64,000 bases of DNA from Beijerinckiaceae bacterium RH AL1 (GCA_901457705.2 LR590083.2:2108597-2172596), one strand, 5' to 3'; shown: positions 36,284-45,024, counted from the first letter of the stretch. Numbers and translations: made by a program. The notes: generated from the letters alone by a model not told the origin.

Positions 36284-37645
36284 ATGGCGTCCGCCCTCTC
36301 TTCCAAAGCCACCAAGATCGACCTGTTCTCGCTCGCCACGCCGCAGATGCGCGCGTTCCATCTCACCTGGATCGCCTTCTTCGTTTGCTTCTTCGCCTGG
36401 TTCGCGACGGCGCCGCTGATGCCGGTCATCTCGGCCGACCTGCACTTCACCAAGGCCGACGGCGCCAACATCGCCATCGCCGGCGTGTTCGCGACCGTGC
36501 TCGCGCGCTTCGCCATCGGGCCGATGTGCGACAAGTACGGCCCGCGCCTCACCTACACGCTGCTGCTCGCGCTGGGCGCGATCCCTGTCGTCGGCATCGC
36601 CTTCGCGTGGGACTACACGTCGTTCCTGGTCTTCCGCCTGCTGATCGGCATCATCGGCGCGAGCTTCGTCATCACCCAGTTCCATACGTCGGTGATGTTC
36701 GCGCCGAACGTCGTCGGCACCGCCAACGCCACGGTCGGCGGCTGGGGCAACGCCGGCGGCGGCGTCACGCAGAGCGTCATGCCGCTGGTCTTCGCTGCCA
36801 TCCTCGGCTTCGGCGCCGCCAAGGGCCTCTCCTGGCGCTACGCGATGGTCGTGCCCGCGGCGCTGATGCTGATCACGGCCGTGCTCTACTACAGGTTCAC
36901 GCAGGACTGCCCTGAGGGCAACTACAAGGACCTGCGCGCCGCCAACCAGGTCGTCGACACCGGCAAGAAGGGCGGCCTCGCCGTCATGGCGGCGGCGTCG
37001 AAGAACTACCGCGTGTGGCTGCTCGCCGCCTGCTACGGCGCCTCGTTCGGCGTCGAGCTCTTCGTCCACTCTGTCGCCGCGACCTACTACTACAACAAGT
37101 TCCACCTCACGCTCGAGCAGGCAGGCTATGCGGTCGGCGCCTTCGGCCTGCTGGCGCTGTTCGCCCGTGCGCTCGGCGGCATCCTCTCCGACAAGGTGGC
37201 ACGCACCCGCGGTCTCGACGGGCGCACGTGGCTCCTGTTCGCGCTGATGATGGGCGAAGGCATCTTCCTCGTCACCTTCTCGCAGATCAACGTGGTCGGC
37301 CTGGCGGTGACGACGATGATCGTGTTCGGCCTGTTCACGCACATGGCCTGCGGCTCGCTCTACGCGCTCGTGCCGTTCATCGACCGCAAGGTGCTGGGCG
37401 GCGTCTGCGGCATCATCGGCGCCGGCGGCAACATCGGCGGCGTCGCGGCGGGCTTCCTGCTGCGCGGCACCGGCAACATGCAGTTCTGCTTCGAGGTGCT
37501 CGGCATCGCCGCGATCGTCTGCGCCTGCGGCTCCGCGCTGATCCGCTTCTCGATCAAGCACAAGCAGGAGGAGCAGGCGCTCTACGACGCCGCGGTGGCG
37601 CAGCGCGCCGCGCTTGCGGCGGGTGGCGTGCCGGCAATGGCCTGA
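36284..37645 (+). CDS. NarK/NasA-type nitrate/nitrite transporter (MFS)
   Basis: 453 residues from the ATG at 36284 with GGAG upstream. Twelve predicted membrane helices. The two nitrate signature motifs of the NNP family are clear: GGWGNAGGGVTQ near residue 150 and GAGGNIGGVAAGFLLR near 385. FAIGPMCDKYGPR is the MFS loop motif. It imports nitrate (or exchanges nitrite). No nitrate reductase gene is in the window, so the assimilation enzymes lie elsewhere. A good terminator follows. Confidence 0.92.
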   Translation: MASALSSKATKIDLFSLATPQMRAFHLTWIAFFVCFFAWFATAPLMPVISADLHFTKADGANIAIAGVFATVLARFAIGPMCDKYGPRLTYTLLLALGAIPVVGIAFAWDYTSFLVFRLLIGIIGASFVITQFHTSVMFAPNVVGTANATVGGWGNAGGGVTQSVMPLVFAAILGFGAAKGLSWRYAMVVPAALMLITAVLYYRFTQDCPEGNYKDLRAANQVVDTGKKGGLAVMAAASKNYRVWLLAACYGASFGVELFVHSVAATYYYNKFHLTLEQAGYAVGAFGLLALFARALGGILSDKVARTRGLDGRTWLLFALMMGEGIFLVTFSQINVVGLAVTTMIVFGLFTHMACGSLYALVPFIDRKVLGGVCGIIGAGGNIGGVAAGFLLRGTGNMQFCFEVLGIAAIVCACGSALIRFSIKHKQEEQALYDAAVAQRAALAAGGVPAMA

Positions 37646-37667
37646 CGCTTTCGCAAGCGACTAGCAG

Positions 37668-37697
37668 AAGGGGCCGCTCGCGCGGCCCCTTTCTCGT
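37668..37697 (+). terminator. Intrinsic terminator after nitrate transporter gene
   Basis: A 10-bp stem AAGGGGCCGC/GCGGCCCCTT with loop TCGC (37668-37691) is followed by TTCTCG. It lies 23 bp after the transporter stop. Confidence 0.8.
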
Positions 37698-37745
37698 CCG
37701 CGGCGCTACGCGGTGATGCGGCCTTCGATGTTCTGCTTCGCGCGC

Positions 37746-38219
37746 TTACTTCCCGACGACGACCCTGCCGTGCATTCCGGCTTCGTAGTGGCCGGGCAGC
37801 AGGCAGGCGAACTCGTAGGTGCCGGGCTTTGTGAAGCGCCAGACGAGCGTCTTCGTCTGGCCCGGAGCCACCGAGACGGCGTTGGCGTCGTCGTGCACCA
37901 TGCCCGGCATCTCGGCCATCATCGCCTTGTGCGCAGCGTTGCCCGCCTTGCTGTCGAGACGGAACTCGTGCAGCGCCTTGCCGTCGTTCCTGACGACGAA
38001 GCGGACCTGCTCGCCACGTTGCGCCTCGAGGTCGCCGACGCCGAAGCTCATCCGGCCATCTTGCTGCTCGTGGATCGTCAGGTCGATCGTGCGCGCTTCG
38101 CCCGTACGGGTGCCGGGCGCGCCGGCGGCGAAGGTCTCAGGCCTGCCGACGTCGTCATGGGCGCTCGCGCCGGCAGCGGCGACGAGCAGAGATGCGAGGG
38201 CCAGAGGCAGAGCTTTCAT
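37746..38219 (-). CDS. Periplasmic cupredoxin-like copper protein
   Basis: 157 residues from the ATG at 38219. Signal peptide to about residue 21 (ending ASAHD). The cupredoxin domain has candidate type-1 copper ligands: His in KALHEFRLD, then Cys, His and Met in YEFACLLPGHYEAGMHG. Such proteins carry electrons or hold copper in the periplasm. The neighbouring PQQ dehydrogenase with its cytochrome might be a partner, but they are on opposite strands. Function is inferred from the family. Confidence 0.85.
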   Translation of the reverse strand: MKALPLALASLLVAAAGASAHDDVGRPETFAAGAPGTRTGEARTIDLTIHEQQDGRMSFGVGDLEAQRGEQVRFVVRNDGKALHEFRLDSKAGNAAHKAMMAEMPGMVHDDANAVSVAPGQTKTLVWRFTKPGTYEFACLLPGHYEAGMHGRVVVGK

Positions 38220-38673
38220 GGGCAGATCTCCGAAGGATTGACGTCGAGCACGGTAGAATACGGCCGACGGCGACAGCGATTGCATCGCGCCTGGATGTCG
38301 CAGTCGTCCGGGTGCCTCGCGGGCTCACTTTGCGGTGGGTCGTGCGCGGATCAGTGGGCGCCGGGAAGCGCTCGCGCGATCGTGATCGGGGGCGGCCGAC
38401 AGCCCGCAGCTCATTAGACTGCGGCAGATCGGCTCCGCCGGCTGAAGTGCGCGACAGCCGCAAGCACAAGCGCGCAGAGGGAAAAGGGTCGGTCCAAGCG
38501 CCTGCACATTTGTTCCGACGTCAAACCTATGGCTGCTTATTAACGATATGGGCGCGCAAGCGGAATCCGCTCCGCCATCGCTCTCCCGTTCGGCCTGCTT
38601 TCCGACTTGATAGTGCAGGCTTATTGCCACGCCCAGACCCCGCTGGACCAGCGGGAGGTTGTGGAGGGACCCC
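38220..38673. other. Divergent promoter region, no gene seen
   Basis: 454 bp between the cupredoxin gene (- strand) and the PQQ dehydrogenase gene (+ strand). No frame in it looks like a real protein. It contains an A/T-richer patch near 38,530-38,550 (ATTAACGATATGG) that could be a promoter. Confidence 0.4.
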
Positions 38674-39918
38674 ATGAACACGTCACGCGCGGCGCTGGTC
38701 GCCGCCGCCGCCCTGCTCGCGACGCCGGCCTTGGCCGACAGCATGCAGACGCTCGGCAACATGCAGTCGACCGGCAAGGGCGCGCCGATCCCGCACGTCA
38801 CGCAGACCGGACCCGAGGTCGACGCGATCAAGGACACGCTGAAGAAGATCAAGCTGCCCGAGGGGTTCCACATCAAGCTCTATGCGGTGGTGCCCGGCGC
38901 GCGCGAGATCGCCGTCGGCCCGCAGGGCGTCGTCACCTTCGTCGGCACGCGCGACAAGATCTATTCCGTGGTCGATCGCAGCCACAGCGGCGTCGCCGAC
39001 GAGGTGAAGGAGTTCGCGCCGACCTTGCCGAAGGTGATGCCCACCGGCGTCTGCTTCACCAAGGACGGCTTCCTGATCTCGGCCGAGCAGAACCGCGTCG
39101 TGTCCTATCCGGCGGCCGAGTTCTTCTTCGAGGGCGCGGACGTCGCGGTCGGCGAGCTCGTCAAGCAGGGCGAGCTGATCCCCAAGGACGCCGAGAGCTT
39201 CAACCACACCTTCCGCTACTGCAAGGTCGGCCCGGACAAGAAGGTCTACGTGACCATCGGGCAGCCCTACAACGTGCCGCCGCCGGATCGGCAGGCCGAG
39301 TTCCTGAAGGTCGGCATCGGAGCGATCATCCGCATGGACGCTGCCGACGGCAAGAACCGCGAGATCTTCGCCAACGGCATCCGCAACTCCGTCGGCATGG
39401 CCTTCGACCCGAAGGACAAGACGCTCTGGTTCACCGACAACCAGGTCGACGGGATGGGCGACGACATCCCGCCCGGCGAGATCAACCACGCCACCAAGAT
39501 GGGCCAGAACTTCGGCTTCCCGTGGTACGGCGGCGGTCACACCCGGACCAAGGAGTACGCCAAGGACACGCCGCCGGCCGACATCGTGTTTCCGGTGGTC
39601 GAGGAAGTCGCCCACGCGGCCGACCTCGGCATGACGGTCTATACCGGCCACATGTTCCCCGAGAAGTATCGCGGCGCGATCTTCTCGGCGCAGCACGGCT
39701 CGTGGAACCGCACCGAGCCGGTCGGCGCCCGCGTCATGCTCACGACGGTCGACAAGGACGGCAAGGGCAAGAGCGAGCCGTTCGCCGAGGGCTGGCTCGA
39801 CTCCGAGGGCTCGTACTCGGGCCGCCCGGTCGACGTCGAGCAGATGCGCGACGGCTCGCTGCTCGTCTCCGACGACTTCGCCGGCGCGGTCTATCGCATC
39901 ACCTACGACGGCAAGTGA
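38674..39918 (+). CDS. PQQ-dependent sugar/aldose dehydrogenase-like protein
   Basis: 414 residues from the ATG at 38674 with GGAGGG upstream. Signal peptide ends near PALADS. The beta-propeller shows family features: LPEGFHIKLYA, NGIRNSVGMAFDPKDKTLWF, FPWYGGGHT and SAQHGSWNRTEPVGARV, ending VSDDFAGAVYRITYDG. These match soluble aldose/sorbosone-type quinoprotein dehydrogenases that use PQQ and calcium. The cytochrome c gene overlaps its stop and is the likely electron acceptor. Substrate not determinable. Confidence 0.88.
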   Translation: MNTSRAALVAAAALLATPALADSMQTLGNMQSTGKGAPIPHVTQTGPEVDAIKDTLKKIKLPEGFHIKLYAVVPGAREIAVGPQGVVTFVGTRDKIYSVVDRSHSGVADEVKEFAPTLPKVMPTGVCFTKDGFLISAEQNRVVSYPAAEFFFEGADVAVGELVKQGELIPKDAESFNHTFRYCKVGPDKKVYVTIGQPYNVPPPDRQAEFLKVGIGAIIRMDAADGKNREIFANGIRNSVGMAFDPKDKTLWFTDNQVDGMGDDIPPGEINHATKMGQNFGFPWYGGGHTRTKEYAKDTPPADIVFPVVEEVAHAADLGMTVYTGHMFPEKYRGAIFSAQHGSWNRTEPVGARVMLTTVDKDGKGKSEPFAEGWLDSEGSYSGRPVDVEQMRDGSLLVSDDFAGAVYRITYDGK

Positions 39919-40247
39919 TGCGGTCTGCAGGTCTCTCGGTCGGCGTCGCGGTGCTTCTGGCACTCGCGGCGCCCGTCGCCCCTGCCGCAGCCGATGGCGA
40001 CGTCGCCGCCGGCCACGGCAAGGCGAAGAAATGCGCGGCGTGCCACGGCATCGACGGCAAGGCGAAGCTGCCCGACGCGCCGAACCTCGCCGGGCAGAAC
40101 CCGATCTACCTCGTTGCCGCGCTCAACGCCTACAAGTCCGGCGCGCGCAAGAACGACATGATGAGCCTGGTCGCGCCAAAATTGTCGGACCAGGACATCG
40201 CCGACCTCGCCGCCTACTACGCCTCGCTCGGTGCCGCGCCAAAGTAG
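39918..40247 (+). CDS. Periplasmic c-type cytochrome
   Basis: 109 residues, starting inside the previous stop codon (TGATG). Signal peptide about 1-25. One heme-binding motif, KKCAACHGIDG, and a Met-containing segment (DMMSLVAPKLS) as sixth ligand, in the class I small cytochrome fold. It probably accepts electrons from the PQQ dehydrogenase and passes them to the oxidase chain. The stop codon lies in the first unit of a short tandem repeat. Confidence 0.9.
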   Translation: MRSAGLSVGVAVLLALAAPVAPAAADGDVAAGHGKAKKCAACHGIDGKAKLPDAPNLAGQNPIYLVAALNAYKSGARKNDMMSLVAPKLSDQDIADLAAYYASLGAAPK

Positions 40248-40288
40248 AAATCGCTTGAGTAGAAACGGCTTGAGTAGAAACGGCTTGA
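40244..40288 (+). repeat. Three tandem 15-bp repeats
   Basis: Three copies of GTAGAAACGGCTTGA (the first with TC in place of CG) occur head to tail. The first copy contains the TAG stop of the cytochrome c gene. Slippage-type duplication is the simplest explanation. No function evident. Confidence 0.85.
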
Positions 40289-40340
40289 CCCGTTGGAGGC
40301 CGGCGAGCTTTTTGCTGAGGTCGTCGAGAGACAGCGAAAG

Positions 40341-42314
40341 ATGACCAGCACGATCGAGCCGAGCGCGGCGCAGGAGCACGAGATCATCTGGCGTCCGTCG
40401 CCGGAGGTCGCCGGCGCGAGCGAGATGGAGCGCTTCCGCAGCTTCAGCGAGGCGCGGGCCGGCCGTGCCCTGCCCGACTTCGCGGCGCTCTACGCCTGGT
40501 CGATCGCGGCGCCGGAGGCCTTCTGGGACGCGGTGTGGGACTTCGCCGAGATCCGCGGCGACAAGGGTGCGCGCATCATCGAGCCGGCCGCGCATATCAA
40601 GGACTGGCGCTTCTTCCCCGACGCCAGCCTGAACTTCGCCGAGAACCTCCTGTGGAAGCGCGGCGATGCCGACGCCATCATCTTCGAGTGCGAAGACAAG
40701 ATGCGCCGCCGCCTCTCGTGGGACGAGCTCGCGGCGCTCGTCTCGCGCATCCAGCAGGGCCTCGCGGCCGAGGGCGTGAGGCCGGGCGACCGCGTCGCCG
40801 GTTTGCTGCCCAACATTCCCGAGGCGATCGCCTTCATGCTGGCCGCCGTCGGGCTTGGCGCGACCTGGTCCTGCGCCTCTCCCGACTTCGGGCCGTCGGG
40901 CGTCGTCGACCGCTTCTGCCAGATCGAGCCGGTCGTCCTCGTCACCTGCGACGGCTACGTCTATGCCGGCAAGACGCACGTGATCCTCGACAAGGTCGGC
41001 GAGATCGTCGAGCGGCTGCCGTCGCTGCGTCGCGTGGTCGTCGTGCCCTATCTCGGCGACGCGCTTCCGGCTCACGACAAGATCGTCGGGCTCGAGGCCT
41101 TCCTTAATCCCCACCCCGCCGGCGAGCCGACGTTCGTGAGGCTTCCGGCCGACCATCCCCTCTACATTCTGTTCTCCTCCGGCACGACCGGCGTGCCGAA
41201 GTGCATCGTGCACCGCGCCGGGCTCATCGTGCAGCACGCCAAGGAGCACCGGCTGCATTGCGACATCAAGGAGGGCGATCGCGTCTACTGGTTCACGACG
41301 CTCTCCTGGATGATGTGGAACTGGCTTGCCTCCGCGCTGTCGGCCGGCGCGACCGTGATGCTCTACGACGGTTCGCCGTTCCATCCGACGCCCGACGTCA
41401 TCCTCGACTATGCCGAGCGCGAGCGCTTCACGCTGCTCGGCACCTCCGCGCGCTGGATCGACGCCTTGCGCAACGCCGGCGTCGACGCGCGCGACCGCGA
41501 CCTCTCCGCCGTGCGCGTGCTCGCCTCGACGGGCTCGCCGCTGGCGCCTGCCAACTACGCCTACGTCTACGACAAGCTCGCGCCGCACGTGCACCTCGTC
41601 TCGACGTCGGGCGGCACCGACCTCTGCGCCTCCTTCGTCGGCGGCAACCCGCTCGGCGCGGTGCGCGTCGGCGAGATCGAGGCGCCGACCCTCGGCATGG
41701 CGGTGGAGATCTGGGGCGACGACGGCAAGCCCGTCCCGCCCGGCGTCAAGGGCGAGCTCGTCTGCACCAAGGCCTTCCCCTCGATGCCGCTCGGCTTCTG
41801 GAACGATCCCGACGGCTCGCGCTACTTCGACGCCTACTACGCGCGCTTCGACAACGTCTGGCACCACGGCGACTTCGCCGAGGTGACGCAGCACGGCGGC
41901 TACGTGATCCACGGCCGCTCTGACGCGACGCTGAACCCCGGTGGCGTGCGGATCGGCACTGCCGAGCTCTACGCGCAGATCGAGGGCATCGCCGAGATCC
42001 TGGAAGCGCTGGCGATCGGCCAGACCTTCGAGCACGACACGCGCATCGTCCTGTTCGTGCGCCTGCAGCCCGGCGTCACGCTCGACGACGCGCTGGTCGA
42101 TCGCATCAAGACGGCGATCCGCACCGGCGCGACGCCGCGCCACGTGCCGGCCAAGGTCATCGCCGTTCCCGACATCCCGCGCACCAAGTCCGGCAAGGTC
42201 GTCGAGATCGCGGTGCGCGACCTCGTGAACGGCCGCGAGGTGAAGAACGCCGATGCCCTCGCCAATCCCGAGGCGCTGACCCATTTCCGCGACATCGCCG
42301 CGCTGCGGAGCTGA
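40341..42314 (+). CDS. Acetoacetyl-CoA synthetase
   Basis: 657 residues from the ATG at 40341; an in-frame TTG at 40293 is less likely. The AMP-binding P-loop is YILFSSGTTGVPKCIVH. Adenylation motifs include STSGGTDLCASFVGG and a C-terminal domain with GRSDATLNPGGVRIG and the acylation lysine segment RTKSGKVVEI. FSSGTTG, together with the overall length and N-terminus, separates it from acetyl-CoA synthetase and matches the acetoacetate ligase family (EC 6.2.1.16), used in ketone body or polyhydroxybutyrate turnover. Confidence 0.9.
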   Translation: MTSTIEPSAAQEHEIIWRPSPEVAGASEMERFRSFSEARAGRALPDFAALYAWSIAAPEAFWDAVWDFAEIRGDKGARIIEPAAHIKDWRFFPDASLNFAENLLWKRGDADAIIFECEDKMRRRLSWDELAALVSRIQQGLAAEGVRPGDRVAGLLPNIPEAIAFMLAAVGLGATWSCASPDFGPSGVVDRFCQIEPVVLVTCDGYVYAGKTHVILDKVGEIVERLPSLRRVVVVPYLGDALPAHDKIVGLEAFLNPHPAGEPTFVRLPADHPLYILFSSGTTGVPKCIVHRAGLIVQHAKEHRLHCDIKEGDRVYWFTTLSWMMWNWLASALSAGATVMLYDGSPFHPTPDVILDYAERERFTLLGTSARWIDALRNAGVDARDRDLSAVRVLASTGSPLAPANYAYVYDKLAPHVHLVSTSGGTDLCASFVGGNPLGAVRVGEIEAPTLGMAVEIWGDDGKPVPPGVKGELVCTKAFPSMPLGFWNDPDGSRYFDAYYARFDNVWHHGDFAEVTQHGGYVIHGRSDATLNPGGVRIGTAELYAQIEGIAEILEALAIGQTFEHDTRIVLFVRLQPGVTLDDALVDRIKTAIRTGATPRHVPAKVIAVPDIPRTKSGKVVEIAVRDLVNGREVKNADALANPEALTHFRDIAALRS

Positions 42315-42340
42315 CGCGGCGACGGCAGGAGGGCGGACCG

Positions 42341-42676
42341 ATGCTGACGCGAACGGCGATCTACGAGGGCACGATCGAGACAGGCCGCGAGGACGAGTTC
42401 TTCGCCCGCGTGCGCGACGAGCTGGTGCCGCTGTGGCGGCGCTTCCCGGGCGTCACCGAAGTGCGGGTGCAGCGGCGGGTCTCGGCCGACGACACCGCGC
42501 GGCCGGTCCCGATGATCCTTGAGATGGACTTCCCCGACCAGAGGGCCATCGACGCCTGCATGGCCTCGCCGATCCGGCCGGAGTCGCACGCCAAGACGCT
42601 CGAGGTGATGAAGCTCTTCACCGGCACCTTCTACCACTACGTGATGGAGGCGACCGTGCTGTCGCCGACGCCTTGA
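42341..42676 (+). CDS. Small EthD/Dabb-like ferredoxin-fold protein
   Basis: 111 residues. The pattern of beta strands and helices (TAIYEGTIETGREDEFFARV, RFPGVTEVRVQRR, MILEMDFPDQRAIDACMAS) fits the dimeric alpha-beta barrel (EthD-like) superfamily. Members are small dimeric catabolic or antioxidant proteins. The specific role is unknown. Starts 26 bp after the acetoacetyl-CoA synthetase gene and overlaps the next gene, so all are likely one operon. Confidence 0.7.
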   Translation: MLTRTAIYEGTIETGREDEFFARVRDELVPLWRRFPGVTEVRVQRRVSADDTARPVPMILEMDFPDQRAIDACMASPIRPESHAKTLEVMKLFTGTFYHYVMEATVLSPTP

Positions 42677-43080
42677 GAACCCGCCTGGCGCTCACCGCCG
42701 CCGACGCGGACAGGCTGCTCGCGGCCGCTCGCGCCGAGGCGGAGGGGCGCCGTGTTGAGGTCACCATCGCCATCGTCGACGAAGCCGGCATTCTGCTGGC
42801 GCTGCACCGGCTCGACGGCGCCCGCCTGCATACGCCCGAAGCCGCCTGGCTGAAGGCGCGGACGGCGGCGATCACCCGCCAGCCGACCGAGGATCTGCAG
42901 GCGGCCGTCCCGGCCAACCCCGCCCTGCTCTCCTTCCCCGGCCGCATGCCGCTGACCGGCGGCCTGCCGCTCGTCGTCGATGGCGTGACGGTCGGCGGCG
43001 TCGGCTCCTCCGGCGGCGAGCCGACCGACGACGTCGCCGTATGCGCCGCCGCGGTCGCCGCGCTCACCTCCCTTTCGTAG
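42673..43080 (+). CDS. GlcG/HbpS family heme-binding-like protein
   Basis: 135 residues from a TTG at 42673 that overlaps the previous stop (TTGA). It contains VTIAIVDEAGILLALHRLDGA, TPEAAWLKARTAA and a glycine-rich GGLPLVVDGVTVGGVGSSGG, typical of the GlcG/HbpS fold. Members bind heme or cobalamin-like ligands or accompany glycolate and diol catabolism. Function unclear here. Confidence 0.85.
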   Translation: MRTRLALTAADADRLLAAARAEAEGRRVEVTIAIVDEAGILLALHRLDGARLHTPEAAWLKARTAAITRQPTEDLQAAVPANPALLSFPGRMPLTGGLPLVVDGVTVGGVGSSGGEPTDDVAVCAAAVAALTSLS

Positions 43081-43154
43081 CCCTCTCCCGCCCGACGGAT
43101 TGTCGCGCCTTCGAAAGGTCGGTACGCCCGGGTTGTCTTGGGAGGGACACGACA

Positions 43155-43541
43155 ATGCGAATTACAGGTCTGTCAACAATCGCGTCGGCGGCGGTGCTGC
43201 TCGGTGCGCTCGCGGCCCCGGCGCTCGCCGGCGACGTGGGCGGTGTGTGGATGCGCAGCGACGGCGCGGCCAAGGTCCGCTTCAGCCCCTGCGGCGAAGG
43301 GTATTGCGGCTCGATCGTCTGGTTGCGCGACCCCGGCAAGAGCCCAGCGCATGTCGGCGAGCAGGTGTTCTTCGGCATGGGCCAGAGCGGCCCGAACACC
43401 TGGACGGGCAGCGCCCACAATCCGGAGGACGGCCGCGACTACGACGGCGCAATGACCCTGTCCGGCAATCGCCTGGTGACGAAGGGATGCGCGCTCGGCG
43501 GCATGATCTGCAAGTCGACCGCCTGGGTCCGCTCCAAGTAA
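43155..43541 (+). CDS. DUF2147 secreted protein
   Basis: 128 residues with a signal peptide (1-25, ending ALAGD). The mature part begins VGGVWMRSDGAAKVRFSPCG and ends GGMICKSTAWVRSK, with the YCGSIVWLRDP and TLSGNRLVTKGCALGG motifs of DUF2147. These are periplasmic beta-rich proteins of unknown function, common in Proteobacteria. Four cysteines could form disulfides. Confidence 0.85.
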   Translation: MRITGLSTIASAAVLLGALAAPALAGDVGGVWMRSDGAAKVRFSPCGEGYCGSIVWLRDPGKSPAHVGEQVFFGMGQSGPNTWTGSAHNPEDGRDYDGAMTLSGNRLVTKGCALGGMICKSTAWVRSK

Positions 43542-43542
43542 G

Positions 43543-43824
43543 ATGGAGGTGATGGCAGAGCCGACGTGCTGGCTCTGTCATCGTCCGCTCGGCCGGCGCA
43601 TGCAGAAGCACCACACGCGGCCGAAGAGCCGCGGCGGGCGCGAGACGACGCCCGTGCATCCGATCTGCCACCGCATGCTGCATGCGCGCTTCACCAACGC
43701 CGAGCTGGCACGCCTCGTCGCGGCCGGGCGACGCCCTGAGGAGGACGAGGCGATCGCCCGCTTCGTCGCCTGGATCGCCGACAAGCCTCCGGACTTCAAC
43801 GCGCCGACGCGCACGAAGCGCTGA
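43543..43824 (+). CDS. HNH endonuclease-domain protein
   Basis: 93 residues. The HNH core reads CWLCHRPLGRRMQKHHTRPK, followed by HPICHRMLHARF, so both C-x2-C zinc ligands and the catalytic His pair are present. Small single-domain HNH proteins are often nucleases of unknown physiological role. A second ATG at 43552 follows GGAGGTG closely. Either start is possible. It starts directly after the DUF2147 stop. Confidence 0.8.
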   Translation: MEVMAEPTCWLCHRPLGRRMQKHHTRPKSRGGRETTPVHPICHRMLHARFTNAELARLVAAGRRPEEDEAIARFVAWIADKPPDFNAPTRTKR

Positions 43825-43826
43825 GG

Positions 43827-44357
43827 CTACCTCTGGTGCGCCGCCTTCCACTGGCGCACAGCCTCGAGCGCCATCTGGATGTGGCTGTCCGCGCCCATGT
43901 CCTCGTGCGCCTCGATGACCTTGCCGTCCGGTGCGATCACGTAGGAAATGCGCTTGGCGAACATTCCGGCGAACGAGGCATCGTAGGCCTTGATGACCGA
44001 GAAGCTCGGGTCGGCGCCGACCGGGAACGTGTCGCGGCACTCCTTGGAGGAAAATTCTTTCTGCGTGTCGATCGAGTCGCCGGAGATGCCGAGAACGCTG
44101 GCGCCCGCCGCCTCGAAGTTCGGAATGTTGTCGGCGAACTCGTGCGCCTCGAGCGTGCAGGTGCTCGTGAAGGACTTCGGGTAGAAGTAGAGCACGACCG
44201 GCCCCTTCTTCAGCGCGCTGGCGAGATCGAAGTCGAAGGCCTTGCCGCCCTTCGCGGCCTCGACCTTGAAGTCCGGCGCGGGGTCCCCGGGCTTCAGCGC
44301 GGCGAAGGCGGGCGAGCTCAAAAGCGTGAGGGCAAGCGCGAGCCGAGCGACTTTCAT
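43827..44357 (-). CDS. Periplasmic peroxiredoxin (AhpC/TSA, BCP-like)
   Basis: 176 residues from the ATG at 44357, with a signal peptide ending near PAFAA. The peroxiredoxin core has LYFYPKSFTSTCTLEAHEF, giving the peroxidatic Cys in the P-x3-T-x2-C motif, followed by VLGISGDSIDTQKEF and ISYVIAPDGKVIEAHEDM. The predicted signal peptide makes this an exported form, unlike classic cytosolic BCP. It reduces peroxides, presumably with thioredoxin-like periplasmic donors. Confidence 0.88.
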   Translation of the reverse strand: MKVARLALALTLLSSPAFAALKPGDPAPDFKVEAAKGGKAFDFDLASALKKGPVVLYFYPKSFTSTCTLEAHEFADNIPNFEAAGASVLGISGDSIDTQKEFSSKECRDTFPVGADPSFSVIKAYDASFAGMFAKRISYVIAPDGKVIEAHEDMGADSHIQMALEAVRQWKAAHQR

Positions 44358-44522
44358 GGTGTGTCCTCCCGCGCGGCCGCGTCGGCGCGCGCAACCCAAG
44401 CCTTAGCATCGCGATCCCGCCCCGGGCGAGACGGGCGGATGGCCGCGCACTGTGCTTTCCGCAGTCTTGTGCACCACCTGTCCAGCCTGTAGCCAGAGGC
44501 CATATCGGCGCGGGTCGACTGC

Positions 44523-44612
44523 GGAAAGGTGGCCGAGTGGTTTAAGGCAGCGGTCTTGAAAACCGCCGTGGGTGCAAGCCCACCGTGGGTTCGAATCCCA
44601 CCCTTTCCGCCA
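44523..44612 (+). tRNA. tRNA-Ser (anticodon TGA), CCA encoded
   Basis: The acceptor stem GGAAAGG pairs with CCTTTCC, followed by discriminator G and a genomic CCA. The D arm starts TGGCCGAGTGG. The anticodon loop CTTGAAA has anticodon TGA, and a long class II variable arm (GTGGG/CCCAC type) follows. The T-arm reads GGTTCGAATCC. All class II serine features are present. It reads UCN codons. Confidence 0.97.
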
Positions 44613-44751
44613 AAATATGAATTAAGCTGCTGATTTTGAATGATATTCTGCCTTGCAGCTCGTCGGGAGCCCAGGCTAGGTCCTAAACGGGAAGGTGAGC
44701 CCCCAGCGACCATCAGCGACTGTACTGCAATAAATGGGAGGACGAACGTCC

Positions 44752-44979
44752 ATGGCTTCTGTCAACGAGTAGACGCTCTTCAGCCTGCAGCGAGAGCCGA
44801 GGACTTTTGGCAAAGGAGACTGGTTCGTCGCGCTTCACACGAGTAGCTTGAGGGTTTTCGGACAATACACAGCGACGGGTCGCGGATGTGCGAACCTGGG
44901 AGAACTTCGTTCCCAAATTGATGTCCTCAAGGCAGAACTAGAGGCAGTATACGCGGCAGCGGCCGCAGAGGCTCCCTGA
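44752..44979 (+). pseudogene. Small gene remnant interrupted by an amber codon
   Basis: The ATG at 44752 has GGAGG 10 nt upstream, but codon 7 is TAG (44770-44772). The frame then stays open for 68 codons, reading TLFSLQREPRTFGKGDWFVA, later HTSSLRVFGQYTATGRG, and ending in a coiled-coil-like SQIDVLKAELEAVYAAAAA before TGA at 44979. The downstream part looks truly protein-like. A point nonsense mutation, a base-call error or decay of a small gene are possible. No family recognised. Confidence 0.42.
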
Positions 44980-44992
44980 GAAACGCGCAAGC

Positions 44993-45011
44993 CCGGTCAC
45001 GCAGAGACCGG
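44993..45011. terminator. Possible terminator hairpin
   Basis: A CCGGTC/GACCGG stem with a 7-nt loop lies between the gene remnant and the small - strand gene. Weak T tracts follow on both sides (GGTTCTTTT on the + strand, GCGCGTTT on the - strand). Confidence 0.35.
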
Positions 45012-45024
45012 ACCTATGGTTCTT

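Noticed and set aside
44523-44612. tRNA-Ser as an attachment site of an integrated element within the window
   Set aside because: No second copy of its 3' end and no integrase gene were found in the window.
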